Assembly: GCA_949538735.1 (NCBI GenBank)
Contig: CATGLK010000003.1
Location: 1 to 64,000, forward strand
Direction of reading: 5' to 3'
Length of the DNA: 64,000 nucleotides
DNA from: an uncultured Clostridia bacterium
Lineage (GTDB): Bacteria; Bacillota; Clostridia; TANB77; CAG-508
Shown here piece after piece: positions 35,779 to 44,947 of the stretch. A program made the position numbers and the translations under genes. The notes beneath the pieces are model-generated. The model was not told the origin of the DNA and searched no databases. It was given only the letters and a program-made list of their open reading frames with translations. Each line of letters starts with the position of its first letter. The first letter of the stretch is position 1.

Positions 35779-36880
35779 TTAATTGGAAACGTTTAAATAA
35801 CTTTCTATAAAACCATCAATATCACCATTCATAACAGCTTCCACATTACCAACTTCGTAATTGGTCCTATGGTCTTTTACTAGGGTATATGGACAAAAAA
35901 CATATGAACGAATTTGGCTTCCCCAAGCAATATCTTTTTGCTCACCTTTTAAATCTTCTATTTTTTCTTTTTGTTCTTTTTCTTTTAAATCCAATAATTT
36001 TGATTTTAACATACGCATAGCTGTTTCGCGGTTTTGAATTTGAGAACGTTCAGATTGACAGGCTACTACTATATTTGTTGGAATATGTGTTATTCTAACT
36101 GCTGATGATGTTTTGTTTATATGTTGTCCACCAGCTCCTGAAGCTCTATATGTATCCACCCTTAAATCATCTTGGTTTATTTCGATATCAATATCATCTG
36201 TTATCTCTGGCAATACTTCTACTGAAGCAAATGATGTGTGTCTTCTTCCACCTGCATCAAATGGAGAAATTCTAACTAAACGGTGTACTCCCATTTCAGA
36301 TTTTAAATATCCATAAGCATTTTCTCCAACAACTTCAAATGTTACACTTTTTAAACCTGCCTCTTCCCCTTCTAAATAGTCCATTTCAGTTAATGTGTAA
36401 TTGTTCTTATTTGCCCACCTAGAATACATACGATATAACATTTCAGCCCAGTCCTGAGACTCTGTCCCTCCTGCTCCTGGGTGGATTGTAATAATTGCGT
36501 TATTAGCGTCATATTTACCAGATAAAAGTGTTGCTAATTTGAATTTCTCTAATTGTTTTTCAATTTTTTTTGTGTTTTTTAAAATATCTTTTGAAATTTC
36601 TTCGTCAGGTTCTAATTCTACAAGTTCAGTTAGTTCTTGCAAATTTGTTATTTCATTAGTAATATTTTCATACTCTGTGCATTTAGATTTTAATTGTTTA
36701 ATTTTCGTTAATACTTTTGCAGAGTTTTTGCTATCATTCCAAAAATTTTCTGCTACTGTTTGTTGCTCCAGCTCAGTTAATTCTTTTTTTAGTTTTGGTA
36801 TGTCAAAGAGATTCACCCAATTCTTTGATTTTTTTGCTCATATTTTCTAGTAGCCTAGAATTTTCTTCTAATTCTATCAT
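35779..36880 (-). CDS. prfB: Peptide chain release factor 2 with programmed +1 frameshift
   Basis: Start ATG at 36880 after TAGGAGAG. The zero frame gives 25 codons and a UGA as codon 26 in the classical site CTT-TGA-C (36808-36802); a +1 step continues at GAC into the long frame ending at 35779, for 366 residues. This is the known RF2 autoregulation: low RF2 lets the ribosome slip past its own UGA. A G-rich stretch (TTGGGTGA) lies upstream in place of the Shine-Dalgarno-like stimulator. The GGQ loop (GAGGQHINKTSSAVR) and the GGRRHTSFASV segment are intact. It reads UGA and UAA. Confidence 0.95.
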
Positions 36881-36913
36881 TTTATCACTCTCCTATTTTG
36901 TCAAAAATTAAAA

Positions 36914-36953
36914 TTTTGGAGACGGCTGATGTTTTTTTGCTCCGTCCCCAAAA
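36914..36953 (-). terminator. Terminator-like hairpin between secA and prfB
   Basis: TTTTGGAGACGG (36914-36925) pairs with CCGTCCCCAAAA (36942-36953), 12 bp with one mismatch, followed on the minus strand by an A/T-rich tract with several T runs. It probably tempers secA read-through into prfB. Confidence 0.6.
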
Positions 36954-36960
36954 ACATTAA

Positions 36961-39717
36961 TTAGGTATTTTTTCCACAACAATTTTTGTATTTTTTACCT
37001 GAACCACAAGGGCAAGGGTCATTTCTACCAACTTTTGGTCCATCATTGCGAACTGTTCTATCAATATCAGAACCTATTTTAGCTCCACCGTCCACAGAGT
37101 GGATAGCTTCTAAGGCTGCACCTGTAATCTTAACAGTTTCTTGTCTTGTTGTATTTTCTTGTTCTTTAATATGCATTAATATTTTAGTTACATCAAATTT
37201 GATATCATTAATCATCTCTTCAAACATTTCAGAACCTTCTAATTGATATTGTACAACTGGGTCTTTTTGTCCATAAGCACGAAGTCCAATTCCATTTTTA
37301 AGTTCATCCATACTATCAATATGAGCCATCCATTTTTCGTCTACAACTTTTAGCATAACAACTCTTTCAAGTTCTCTTAGTTTGTCAGATTCAATCTCTT
37401 GTTCTTTTTGTTTGTAAGCTTCCAAAGCTTTTTTAGTTAATTCTTCTGAGATTGCGTTTACATCATCTTTGTGTTCTTTGATGTAGTCTAACATATTTAT
37501 TCCAAATTGGTTTATTATTTCTGTATTTAAAGACTCTATGTTTAGTTCTCCACTTTCTCCTTCAATATACATATGTGGAAGGTTACTTGCTACAAATTTA
37601 ATCATAGATAATATGTTATCGTGAATATTTTCTCCGTCTAAAACTTGTCTTCTTTGTGAGTAGATTATATTTCTTTGTGTGTTCATAACGTCATCGTATT
37701 TTAATACATTTTTACGAGTACTAAAATTTCTTCCTTCTACTTTCTTTTGAGCATTTTCGACAGCATTTGATATCATTTTTGAGTCTATTGGCATATTTTC
37801 GTCTGCACCTAATGTGTTATAAACTTTTGTAATCATATCTCCACCAAAAATTTTCATTAAGTCATCATCTAATCCGATGTAGAATTTAGATTCTCCGACA
37901 TCACCTTGACGTCCAGAACGTCCACGTAACTGATTGTCAATTCTTCTTGATTCGTGTCTTTCTGTACCAATTATTTTTAGACCACCTGCGTCTATTACTT
38001 TTTGTTTTTCGTCTTTTATTTGTTCGTCATATTTATCTACTAATTTTTTGAATTGCTCTCTTGCATTTAAGATGTATTTGTCATCTGTTTCATAATATGT
38101 ATTTGCTTCTTCTATTAATTCAGGAGATACTTTATTTTTTCTCATTTCTTCTTTTGCTAAGAATTCACTATTTCCACCTAACATAATGTCAGTACCACGT
38201 CCTGCCATGTTTGTTGCAATTGTAACTGCTCCATATTTTCCGGCTTGTGCTACAATTTCAGCTTCTTTTTCATGGTATTTAGCATTTAATACTTCGTGTT
38301 TTATTCCTTCTTGTTTTAACAATTTTGAAAGTTTTTCTGATTTTTCAATTGATACTGTACCAACTAGAACTGGTTGACCTTTTTTGTGGCTTTCTTTTAT
38401 GCTTTCTACAATTGCTCTATATTTTGCATTTTCGTTTTTGTATACAACATCATTTTCATCATTACGAACCATTGGTTTGTTTGTTGGTATTGCTATAACG
38501 TCTAAGTTATATATTTCTTGGAATTCAGCTTGCTCTGTCATTGCAGTACCTGTCATTCCTGACAATTTGTCATACATTCTAAATAAATTTTGGAATGTAA
38601 TTGTTGCAAGTGTTTTTGATTCATCTGCTATTTTTACCTTTTCTTTTGCTTCAATAGCTTGATGTAAACCGTTGTTATATCTTCTTCCATACATAATACG
38701 TCCAGTAAATTCGTCAACAATTAGAACTTCTCCATCTTTTACGATGTAGTCTATTTCGTTTTTCATAACTCCATATGCACGTAAAGCTTGGTTAACGTGA
38801 TGTACTAATGTTGAGTTTTCTAAGTCATTGAAGTTTTCTAATCCAAATGTTTCTTCTGCTTTTTTAATACCTTTTTGTGTTAATGATGCTGATTTTGCTT
38901 TTAAGTCTACTATATAATCATATTTTTCGTTATCTTCTGCTTGATCAAAATCTTTAACATCTTCTTCAACAATAACTTTTGGTGTTAGTTTTCTAACAAA
39001 GCTATCTGCCTTTTTATAAAGGTCTGATGATTCATTTGCACGTCCTGATATGATTAATGGTGTACGTGCTTCGTCAACTAAAATACTATCAATTTCGTCC
39101 ACTATTGCATAGTGTAATCCTCTTTGTACTAATTGATTTTTATAAATAACCATATTGTCTCTTAGATAGTCAAAACCAAATTCATTGTTTGTTCCATATG
39201 TTATGTCCGCATTATAAGCAGCTTGTTTTTCTTGTGGTTCCATTCCTGCTATTACTAGTCCAACAGATAGCCCTAAAAACTTATATAGTTTTCCCATCCA
39301 TTCACTATCTCTTTTTGCTAGGTAATCGTTAACTGTAATTACGTGTACACCTTTTCCTTCTAAAGCATTTAAATATACTGGTAATGTTGCAACTAATGTT
39401 TTTCCTTCTCCTGTTTTCATTTCAGCAATTCTACCTTGGTGTAGTATGATACCACCTATTAATTGTACGTCAAAGTGGCGCATTCCTAAAACTCTTTTTG
39501 ATGCTTCTCTTACTACTGCAAATGCTTCTGGTAATATGTCGTCTAATGTTTTTCCATTTTCTAATTCTTTTTTGAAATATTCTGTTTTTCCTTTTAATTC
39601 TGAATCACTTAATTTTGAGATTTCTTCTTCTAATCCATTGATTTTGTCTACAATTGGTCCTAATCTTTTTACTTCTTTTTCGCTATAAGATTTGAACATT
39701 TTACTAAATAAACTCAT
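36961..39717 (-). CDS. secA: Preprotein translocase ATPase SecA
   Basis: Encodes 918 residues from the ATG at 39717, ten bases after AGGAAGG; a TTG at 39726 is too close to the site. All SecA parts are present: DEAD motor with MKTGEGKT, the preprotein cross-linking domain, NBD2 with [14 protein letters not shown], the helical scaffold (RAYGQKDP), and a C-terminal SEC-C zinc motif [13 protein letters not shown]. It drives export through SecYEG. It lies upstream of prfB on the same strand, an order conserved in Firmicutes. Confidence 0.98.
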   Translation of the reverse strand: MSLFSKMFKSYSEKEVKRLGPIVDKINGLEEEISKLSDSELKGKTEYFKKELENGKTLDDILPEAFAVVREASKRVLGMRHFDVQLIGGIILHQGRIAEMKTGEGKTLVATLPVYLNALEGKGVHVITVNDYLAKRDSEWMGKLYKFLGLSVGLVIAGMEPQEKQAAYNADITYGTNNEFGFDYLRDNMVIYKNQLVQRGLHYAIVDEIDSILVDEARTPLIISGRANESSDLYKKADSFVRKLTPKVIVEEDVKDFDQAEDNEKYDYIVDLKAKSASLTQKGIKKAEETFGLENFNDLENSTLVHHVNQALRAYGVMKNEIDYIVKDGEVLIVDEFTGRIMYGRRYNNGLHQAIEAKEKVKIADESKTLATITFQNLFRMYDKLSGMTGTAMTEQAEFQEIYNLDVIAIPTNKPMVRNDENDVVYKNENAKYRAIVESIKESHKKGQPVLVGTVSIEKSEKLSKLLKQEGIKHEVLNAKYHEKEAEIVAQAGKYGAVTIATNMAGRGTDIMLGGNSEFLAKEEMRKNKVSPELIEEANTYYETDDKYILNAREQFKKLVDKYDEQIKDEKQKVIDAGGLKIIGTERHESRRIDNQLRGRSGRQGDVGESKFYIGLDDDLMKIFGGDMITKVYNTLGADENMPIDSKMISNAVENAQKKVEGRNFSTRKNVLKYDDVMNTQRNIIYSQRRQVLDGENIHDNILSMIKFVASNLPHMYIEGESGELNIESLNTEIINQFGINMLDYIKEHKDDVNAISEELTKKALEAYKQKEQEIESDKLRELERVVMLKVVDEKWMAHIDSMDELKNGIGLRAYGQKDPVVQYQLEGSEMFEEMINDIKFDVTKILMHIKEQENTTRQETVKITGAALEAIHSVDGGAKIGSDIDRTVRNDGPKVGRNDPCPCGSGKKYKNCCGKNT

Positions 39718-39916
39718 TAATTTCAATCCTTCCTAATGTTATATTTTTCTACTTTGTTACTATATCACTAAAAATTATTTTTAGCAAGTTTTTTTACTAC
39801 TTATTTGAGAATATTTTTATTAATTTTTCATAAATTGAAATAAGAACTTGTAATTGCTATTTATCTTTAAAATTTTTAAATAGCAACAACTTATATTTTA
39901 GAAATGAGGAATTATT

Positions 39917-40459
39917 ATGTTTGTTTATAATTTTAAAATTAATGGAAGTAAAACATTTAAATTAATTTTTATGATAATGCTGATTTTGCTTCTTTGTGTT
40001 TTGGCAATTGTAACTTTTAAGATATTTACAGGTGCTGCAAATTCAGCCTCTTCTTGCCTACCAAGTAAAAATGTTAATAAAATATCTTCAAAGAATTATA
40101 CTAATGTTTTAAAAGCTGTACACGATAATATAGATGAGTATACTGGAACAAAAATTAATTTTACTGGCTATGTGTATAGGGTTTTAGATTTGAAAGAAAA
40201 TCAGTTTATTTTGGCAAGAGATATGTTGATATCTTCTGATTTTCAAAGTGTTATTGTTGGTTTTTTGTGTGAGTGTGATACTGCTAAGGATTTTGAAAAT
40301 GGTTCTTGGGTAGAAGTTACTGGCGAGATTTATAAGGGCGATTATCATGGTGCTATGCCTATTGTAAAGGTTACAGCAATTAATAAGACTAATAAGCCTA
40401 ATGATGAGTATGTGTATCCACCTGATGAAAGCTATATTCCGACTAGTGGAATTTTTTAA
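39917..40459 (+). CDS. Membrane-anchored protein related to the TIGR03943/DUF1980 C-terminal domain
   Basis: Encodes 180 residues with one N-terminal hydrophobic helix (about 15-38). The rest resembles the C-terminal part of the YcgQ family: INFTGYVYRVLDLKENQFILAR, WVEVTGEIYKGDY and a PNDEYVYP end. In that family the domain accompanies a permease (YcgR) and metal handling; here it is alone and lacks the usual Cys pair. It is transcribed away from secA. The role is uncertain. Confidence 0.55.
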   Translation: MFVYNFKINGSKTFKLIFMIMLILLLCVLAIVTFKIFTGAANSASSCLPSKNVNKISSKNYTNVLKAVHDNIDEYTGTKINFTGYVYRVLDLKENQFILARDMLISSDFQSVIVGFLCECDTAKDFENGSWVEVTGEIYKGDYHGAMPIVKVTAINKTNKPNDEYVYPPDESYIPTSGIF

Positions 40460-40485
40460 AGGGAGAAACTTCTTCTCTCTTTTTT
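40458..40485 (+). terminator. Intrinsic terminator
   Basis: AAAGGGAGAA and TTCTCTCTTT (10 bp, loop ACTTC) followed by a T run; it ends the preceding gene. Confidence 0.8.
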
Positions 40486-40574
40486 CATATATGCTTTATT
40501 TGGGAATTTCCTTTACTTTTTAACTAAATTCATATAAAATATATACATATTAAAAATTGAAAGGAGCATATTTT

Positions 40575-41459
40575 ATGATTGACTTACACATGCATACAAC
40601 ATATTCAGATGGAACTGAAAGTTGTGAAACCGTCTTAAAAAAATGTCAAGAAAAAAATTTAGATTATATATCTATTACTGACCATAATACAGCACTTGCT
40701 TATGAAGAATTAGAAAATAAAAATATAAAACAATTTTATTCTGGAAAAATAATAGCCGGAATAGAATTAAACACAAAAATATTAAACATTCCTATTGAAA
40801 TTTTGGGATATGGCATTGATTACAAAAAAATGAATGAATTAATAAAAAATATCTATATTCCTGTGGAAAAACGAAATCTTATAGAAGTAAACAGATTATA
40901 CAATAAATGTATTAAATATGGAATTGAACTCGAAAATAACTGCCTAGATAATTATAATTCAGATATTTTTGCTTCCACTTTCTTTCATAAAGAAATAACT
41001 AAAAATAAGAAAAATAAGAATTTAATTTCAGAAGAAGCATGGAACTCAAGTAAAATATTCTACAGGCAATATATGTCTGACCCCAAAACTCCACTTTATG
41101 TTGAAATGGATGATTTCGTTCCAGATTTTGAAACAGCTAGTAATTTAATAAGACAATGTGGTGGATTAGTGTTTGTTCCACATATATTTGAATACAAAGA
41201 AAATTCGATGATGATTTTAAATGATATACTTAAAAATCATACAATTGATGGAATTGAGTGTTACTATACTACATTTACTGAAGAACAACACTCTATGATT
41301 TTAGATATTTGTAAAAAACACAATCTCTTTATATCTGGTGGATGTGATTTTCATGGTAAAATTAAACCTGATGTTGATATTGGTGTGGGTTATGGAAATT
41401 TGCACATACCTACTTGTATATTAGATAATTGGATATCTAAAGTATATCTATTTTCTTAA
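40575..41459 (+). CDS. PHP-domain phosphoesterase (TrpH-like)
   Basis: Encodes 294 residues from the ATG at 40575 (AAAGGAG upstream). The metal-binding PHP motifs are DLHMHTTYSDG at the start, SITDHNT near residue 35, a conserved Glu in GIELNT, VPHIFEY near 200 and the GCDFHG end. The family includes 5'-3' exoribonucleases and nucleotide bisphosphate phosphatases (RNase AM/TrpH), so a nuclease or phosphatase acting on short RNA or pAp is likely. Confidence 0.8.
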   Translation: MIDLHMHTTYSDGTESCETVLKKCQEKNLDYISITDHNTALAYEELENKNIKQFYSGKIIAGIELNTKILNIPIEILGYGIDYKKMNELIKNIYIPVEKRNLIEVNRLYNKCIKYGIELENNCLDNYNSDIFASTFFHKEITKNKKNKNLISEEAWNSSKIFYRQYMSDPKTPLYVEMDDFVPDFETASNLIRQCGGLVFVPHIFEYKENSMMILNDILKNHTIDGIECYYTTFTEEQHSMILDICKKHNLFISGGCDFHGKIKPDVDIGVGYGNLHIPTCILDNWISKVYLFS

Positions 41460-41465
41460 GTTTCA

Positions 41466-41494
41466 TTGACATAAAGTAACATTTATGTTATACT
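41466..41494 (+). promoter_or_regulatory. Promoter with operator-like palindrome before the kinase islet
   Basis: TTGACA (41466-41471), 17 bp, TATACT (41489-41494). ACATAAA-N6-TTTATGT (41469-41488) overlaps the -35 box and fills the spacer, a typical repressor site. Confidence 0.7.
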
Positions 41495-41547
41495 TAATAT
41501 ATGTTTATATATATGAGTTATTTAAAATAACTCACGGAGGTAGAACT

Positions 41548-42174
41548 TTGAAACATAAGCGTTCTTTATGGATTGCTGTCACCGGGCTTGACGGTTCCGG
41601 TAAGACAAGTTTAGTGGAAAACTTGAAAAACATGTTTGAAGCTAACGGATTAAGCGTGTACACCGACCGGTTACCGCACGACCAGTACATTGTGAAAACA
41701 CTGTTGGACAAATCTCAAGATTCGTATACCGATCGACTGCTTTTTGCAGTAGACAACCGTCTATTCGGAACAGAACTCAAAGAAATTCTGAGCTCCGAAG
41801 AATACGATATCGTTCTCACGCAACGTTGCTGGCTTGATAGTTTCGTACACGGAGCAGTTCAAGGATTTTCCTACTCTTGGATTTCCGAACTGAACAGAAT
41901 CTCGGATCTGCCACAAGCTAATATTCTGATTCATCTTGTTGCAGAATCTGGAATTGCATACCAGCGTATCTGCAATGATCCTGAAGCAGACAAATTCGAA
42001 TATCCAGAATACATGGCTAGGCAAGAACGGGAAACTCGCCGAGCATATAGAGAAATTATTACTGGTAATACTGATTTACAGTGGTTCTTTACCGCAAATC
42101 ACATTTATCTGGATACAACTCAAATGACTATTCAGGAAGTCTTTGAAGCAGTATCAGCAAAATTGAAGTTCTAA
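41548..42174 (+). CDS. Thymidylate-kinase-like P-loop kinase (acquired islet gene)
   Basis: Encodes 208 residues from a TTG at 41548 seven bases after CGGAGG. The P-loop is GLDGSGKT (13-20), a DR-type motif lies in TDRLPHD, a lid segment is RQERETRRAYREI, and the end YLDTTQMTIQEVF resembles TMPK C-termini. It lacks a clear second-domain feature, so the substrate (dTMP or another nucleotide) is open. Codon use is visibly richer in GC (ACC, CGG, CTG, TTC) than neighbours, with two in-frame CGG arginines (41668, 42028). Own promoter and terminator; likely horizontally acquired. Confidence 0.75.
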   Translation: MKHKRSLWIAVTGLDGSGKTSLVENLKNMFEANGLSVYTDRLPHDQYIVKTLLDKSQDSYTDRLLFAVDNRLFGTELKEILSSEEYDIVLTQRCWLDSFVHGAVQGFSYSWISELNRISDLPQANILIHLVAESGIAYQRICNDPEADKFEYPEYMARQERETRRAYREIITGNTDLQWFFTANHIYLDTTQMTIQEVFEAVSAKLKF

Positions 42175-42178
42175 TTCA

Positions 42179-42216
42179 AACTCTCTCTGCAACTGCAGGG
42201 AGAGTTATTTTGTTTT
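42179..42216 (+). terminator. Intrinsic terminator of the kinase islet
   Basis: AACTCTCTCTGC pairs with GCAGGGAGAGTT (12 bp, one G-T, loop AACT), followed by ATTTTGTTTT. Confidence 0.85.
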
Positions 42217-42225
42217 ACTTCAAAT

Positions 42226-43325
42226 TTATTTCCTATCAAAAATCGTCTTAAATACACCTTGGTCAATCAAATTAGCAAAAATATTCTTAAAAATAATAAG
42301 AACAATCGGACCAATTAACAGTCCAAAAATTCCAATAACCTTAAACCCTGTATACATAGCAATTAAAGTAAAAATCGGATGAACCCCTATATTTTTACTA
42401 ACTAATTTCGGTTCTAAAATTTGTCTTGCAACAGACATAATAATAAGCAAAACAATAATTGCAATACCTAAATTAATATCGCCATTAATTGCACAAATAA
42501 TGGCCCACGGAACCATAACACTTCCTGAACCGCAAAATTGGAAGCGCATCAACAAATCCTATAAATAGAGCCATTAGAAGTGGATATTGCACATTAAATC
42601 CAGCAAATTCTAGTATATACAAACCGTATTAATGAAATAATAAAAGAAACAAGTATTAAAGTTGCTTGAGCTTTTAAATACCCACCCAATGTTGATATTA
42701 AGTCTGTTAAGTGTAGCTTCAATTTCCTTACCCAAACTTTTGGTAAATGGTATTCTATTTGGTCTAATATATAAATTTTGTCTACACAAATAAAATATAA
42801 TGCAACAACTGAAATTCCCACACATATTGCAATAGAAGGCAAACTTGTTACTAATGTTATCAAACCTGTTAAGAAATTCCTAAGCCAATTAGAAGCTGTT
42901 TCCAATATGTTGGTTGTTGAATTGTTTATTACTGATAGTAATTCATTTGATAATTTTATTTTGTCATAATTAAATGACGATAATAAATTTTGAAATTGGC
43001 TATATGCTTTTTCGAAATAATCATTTAGTCCTTGTAACAAGCTAGAAGATTCCGAAAATAGTGTTATAAGTAACCACGCAATAGTTCCCAATAAAACGAC
43101 CAATACAATAGCAAATATTATAATTGAACTTGTTCGTCTTGTTAAATGTGTCTTTGCCATTATAAACTTTATGGCTGGTTCTATCATTAATGATATTATA
43201 AATGCTACTAAAAATGGCATATAAAATATTGATAATTTTAATCCTATGTACAATCCTATCAATAAAAATATTACATATAGTATTCTTTTTCCAACTCTTG
43301 TCCAATACGAAACATCAAAAATCAT
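42226..43325 (-). CDS. AI-2E family transporter split by two +1 shifts at CGG
   Basis: Start ATG at 43325 after AGGAGG. The zero frame gives 233 residues up to an in-frame CGG (42626-42624); removing its C continues 31 residues (GLYILEFAGF ... VDALPIL) to a second CGG (42532-42530); removing that C continues 101 residues to 42226. The joined 365-residue protein has the family's eight helices and the conserved LIGLY, DALPILGSGSV and PxhxSKxIGVHP motifs. Related permeases export small signals or compensate ions. Two identical lesions at conserved glycines are hard to explain by decay. Confidence 0.75.
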
Positions 43326-43353
43326 TTGCATCCTCCTAATAGTATTAGTATAT

Positions 43354-43380
43354 GCAAAAAGGCGGAATAATATCCGCCTT
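43354..43380 (-). terminator. Terminator of the CBS gene
   Basis: AAGGCGGA and TCCGCCTT (8 bp, loop ATAATA), with a T run on the minus strand. Confidence 0.8.
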
Positions 43381-43395
43381 ACTATTGCAATTCTT

Positions 43396-43842
43396 TTACT
43401 CAGCATTTTTATGTGAGCGACAATTACAAATACTTTCAAGTGTTGTACAAACTTCTTGGTCTCCTAGTGTTTGACCGTTTTGGGCTAAATCCCCTATTGT
43501 TAAAATTCCTACTACTTTGTTTTGATTGTCACATACAGGTAATCTTCTAATTTGATTTTGTCCCATTTTTGATTCTGCATTTGACATTTCGTCATCTTCT
43601 TTACAAGTACATACATTACAAGTCATAATATCACTAACTGGTGTTGTGTTTAAATCTTTATTACAACATACTGAACGAAGTAAAACGTCTCTGTCTGTTA
43701 CAATTCCACAAATACAATTATTTGTATCACATACTGGAATACATCCTATATGATGTTCAGACATTAATTTTGCTACTTCATTAATTTTTGTTTCTGGCTT
43801 TACGCAGCAGACATCGTTACACATACAATCTTTAACTTTCAT
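43396..43842 (-). CDS. Cysteine-rich CBS-pair protein
   Basis: Encodes 148 residues with two CBS repeats (VKDCMCNDVCCVKPETKI ... GIVTDRDVLL; DIMTCNVC ... VVGILTIGDLAQ). CBS pairs bind adenine nucleotides. The protein carries 17 cysteines, many as pairs (CCV, CVC, CNC) at CBS edges, far more than usual, so metal binding or redox sensing is likely. Monocistronic with a strong terminator. Confidence 0.8.
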   Translation of the reverse strand: MKVKDCMCNDVCCVKPETKINEVAKLMSEHHIGCIPVCDTNNCICGIVTDRDVLLRSVCCNKDLNTTPVSDIMTCNVCTCKEDDEMSNAESKMGQNQIRRLPVCDNQNKVVGILTIGDLAQNGQTLGDQEVCTTLESICNCRSHKNAE

Positions 43843-43937
43843 TTTTTAATTTACCACCTTTCAAAGTTTTATAATTTTATTGTTTGTAAATTAAAAAATA
43901 ATATTCGAAAAAAATTACGTAGAACAAGAAAAAAATG

Positions 43938-43967
43938 GAAAAAAAGAGAAGCCATTATAGCTTCTCT
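43938..43967 (-). terminator. Terminator of the 70-residue islet gene
   Basis: AGAGAAGC and GCTTCTCT (8 bp, loop CATTATA), with a T run on the minus strand. Confidence 0.8.
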
Positions 43968-43975
43968 CGTGGACC

Positions 43976-44188
43976 TTAATATTCTGGTAATGCGTAAGTC
44001 CTCCAGTTAACTGCTGCTTGATACAACTCGAGCTCTTTTTCTTTTAAGTTATTAAGCCCTAATTCATTGCATCTAGCAATAATGTCTCTGGTGATAGCAT
44101 CACCTTCTTTCCCTTGAAGGGTGTAGTTACTGCAATCGTGCAATACACGCACAAAAAAGTCTTTGTAGCTTTTTAAAGTTTTATCCAT
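43976..44188 (-). CDS. Small helical protein, orphan islet gene
   Basis: Encodes 70 residues from the ATG at 44188 (AGAGGTCC upstream); the longer reading has no site. The sequence is helical and basic/acidic mixed, with LKSYKDFFVRVLHDC and an aromatic end (WRTYALPEY). No family recognised. It has its own promoter (TTGCAA-17-TATAAT) and terminator and contains more GC-ending codons than neighbours. Confidence 0.6.
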   Translation of the reverse strand: MDKTLKSYKDFFVRVLHDCSNYTLQGKEGDAITRDIIARCNELGLNNLKEKELELYQAAVNWRTYALPEY

Positions 44189-44230
44189 TAAGGACCTCTT
44201 TCTAGAACCTTTTAGGTTCGGTATAATACT

Positions 44231-44259
44231 ATTATATAATATTTTACATAAAATTGCAA
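44231..44259 (-). promoter_or_regulatory. Promoter of the 70-residue islet gene
   Basis: Read leftward: TTGCAA (44259-44254), 17 bp, TATAAT (44236-44231). A small AACC-TAAA-AGGTT-like hairpin follows in the leader. Confidence 0.6.
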
Positions 44260-44264
44260 GTTTT

Positions 44265-44891
44265 TTAATTATATTCATAAATATCATAATCCCTTGGCAT
44301 CATTGGTGGTCTTCCCCCTGGTCCGCCTGGGAATGGTGGCCTTCCTGGACCTCCTGGAAAAGGTGGTCTACCAGGTCTACCAGGAAATGGCGGTCTTGGT
44401 GGTCTATGTCCCCCTCCTGGTCTATTCAATAATTCTCTAATAAGTAAAATTCTAATTAAATCTTGCAAAGTTCGATTTCTAAATTGCCTATCTTCACTTC
44501 TATCCTCTCTTATTTGTTCATTTTTAGCCATTTCTTTTACCTGTGTTCTACTTTCAGGTCTATTCGTTGTTGTGGTTGTTGTAGTTGTATTTTGTAAGTT
44601 AATATTTAATTGAACTTCGTTATTTACCTCTATTGCAGAATAAATTTCATCTGTCATACTATCAATTAATTCTCTCGTAACTGGTTCTATTATTCTTGAA
44701 CATCTACTAGTTATCATCGGATATATTATTCTATAAATCTCTGGATAACAACTTTCTAAATCTTCACTCATTTCTACTTGCTGACTCATTGCAGGTCGTT
44801 CCATTTGATTATTGTTAAAAAACATCGTGTTTGTTGTTGGATATCCTAAAATGCTTCTTATGTAATCATCTATCGACTCGTCTTGATACAT
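44265..44891 (-). CDS. Gly/Pro-rich tail protein, possible spore surface protein
   Basis: Encodes 208 residues after AAGGAGGT. The first 150 are helical and polar with a Thr run (about 105-112); the last 50 consist of repeats of the kind RPPFPGGPG, a collagen-like or PG-rich tail. Such tails are found on surface and spore-coat proteins of Clostridia. No signal peptide is seen. Function is inferred only. Confidence 0.6.
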   Translation of the reverse strand: MYQDESIDDYIRSILGYPTTNTMFFNNNQMERPAMSQQVEMSEDLESCYPEIYRIIYPMITSRCSRIIEPVTRELIDSMTDEIYSAIEVNNEVQLNINLQNTTTTTTTTNRPESRTQVKEMAKNEQIREDRSEDRQFRNRTLQDLIRILLIRELLNRPGGGHRPPRPPFPGRPGRPPFPGGPGRPPFPGGPGGRPPMMPRDYDIYEYN

Positions 44892-44947
44892 ATAAAAAAC
44901 CTCCTTATTATTTTGTATATAATATGGAAGTTTTTTGAAATATGTGA

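Noticed and set aside
34709..42030. CGG codons in the MBL gene (34711) and the kinase islet (41668, 42028) as further shift sites
   Set aside because: Dropping the C gives a stop within a few codons in the MBL gene and at the first kinase site; at the second kinase site the zero frame, not the shifted one, gives the expected kinase C-terminus.
42226..43325. AI-2E gene and other CGG-split genes as ordinary pseudogenes
   Set aside because: No other stops or deletions; all breaks are the same one-base event before a conserved glycine, and gene overlaps are preserved. Artefact or recoding fits better than decay.
44265..44420. Short tandem repeats as a CRISPR array
   Set aside because: They encode PG-rich protein repeats in frame, without spacers.
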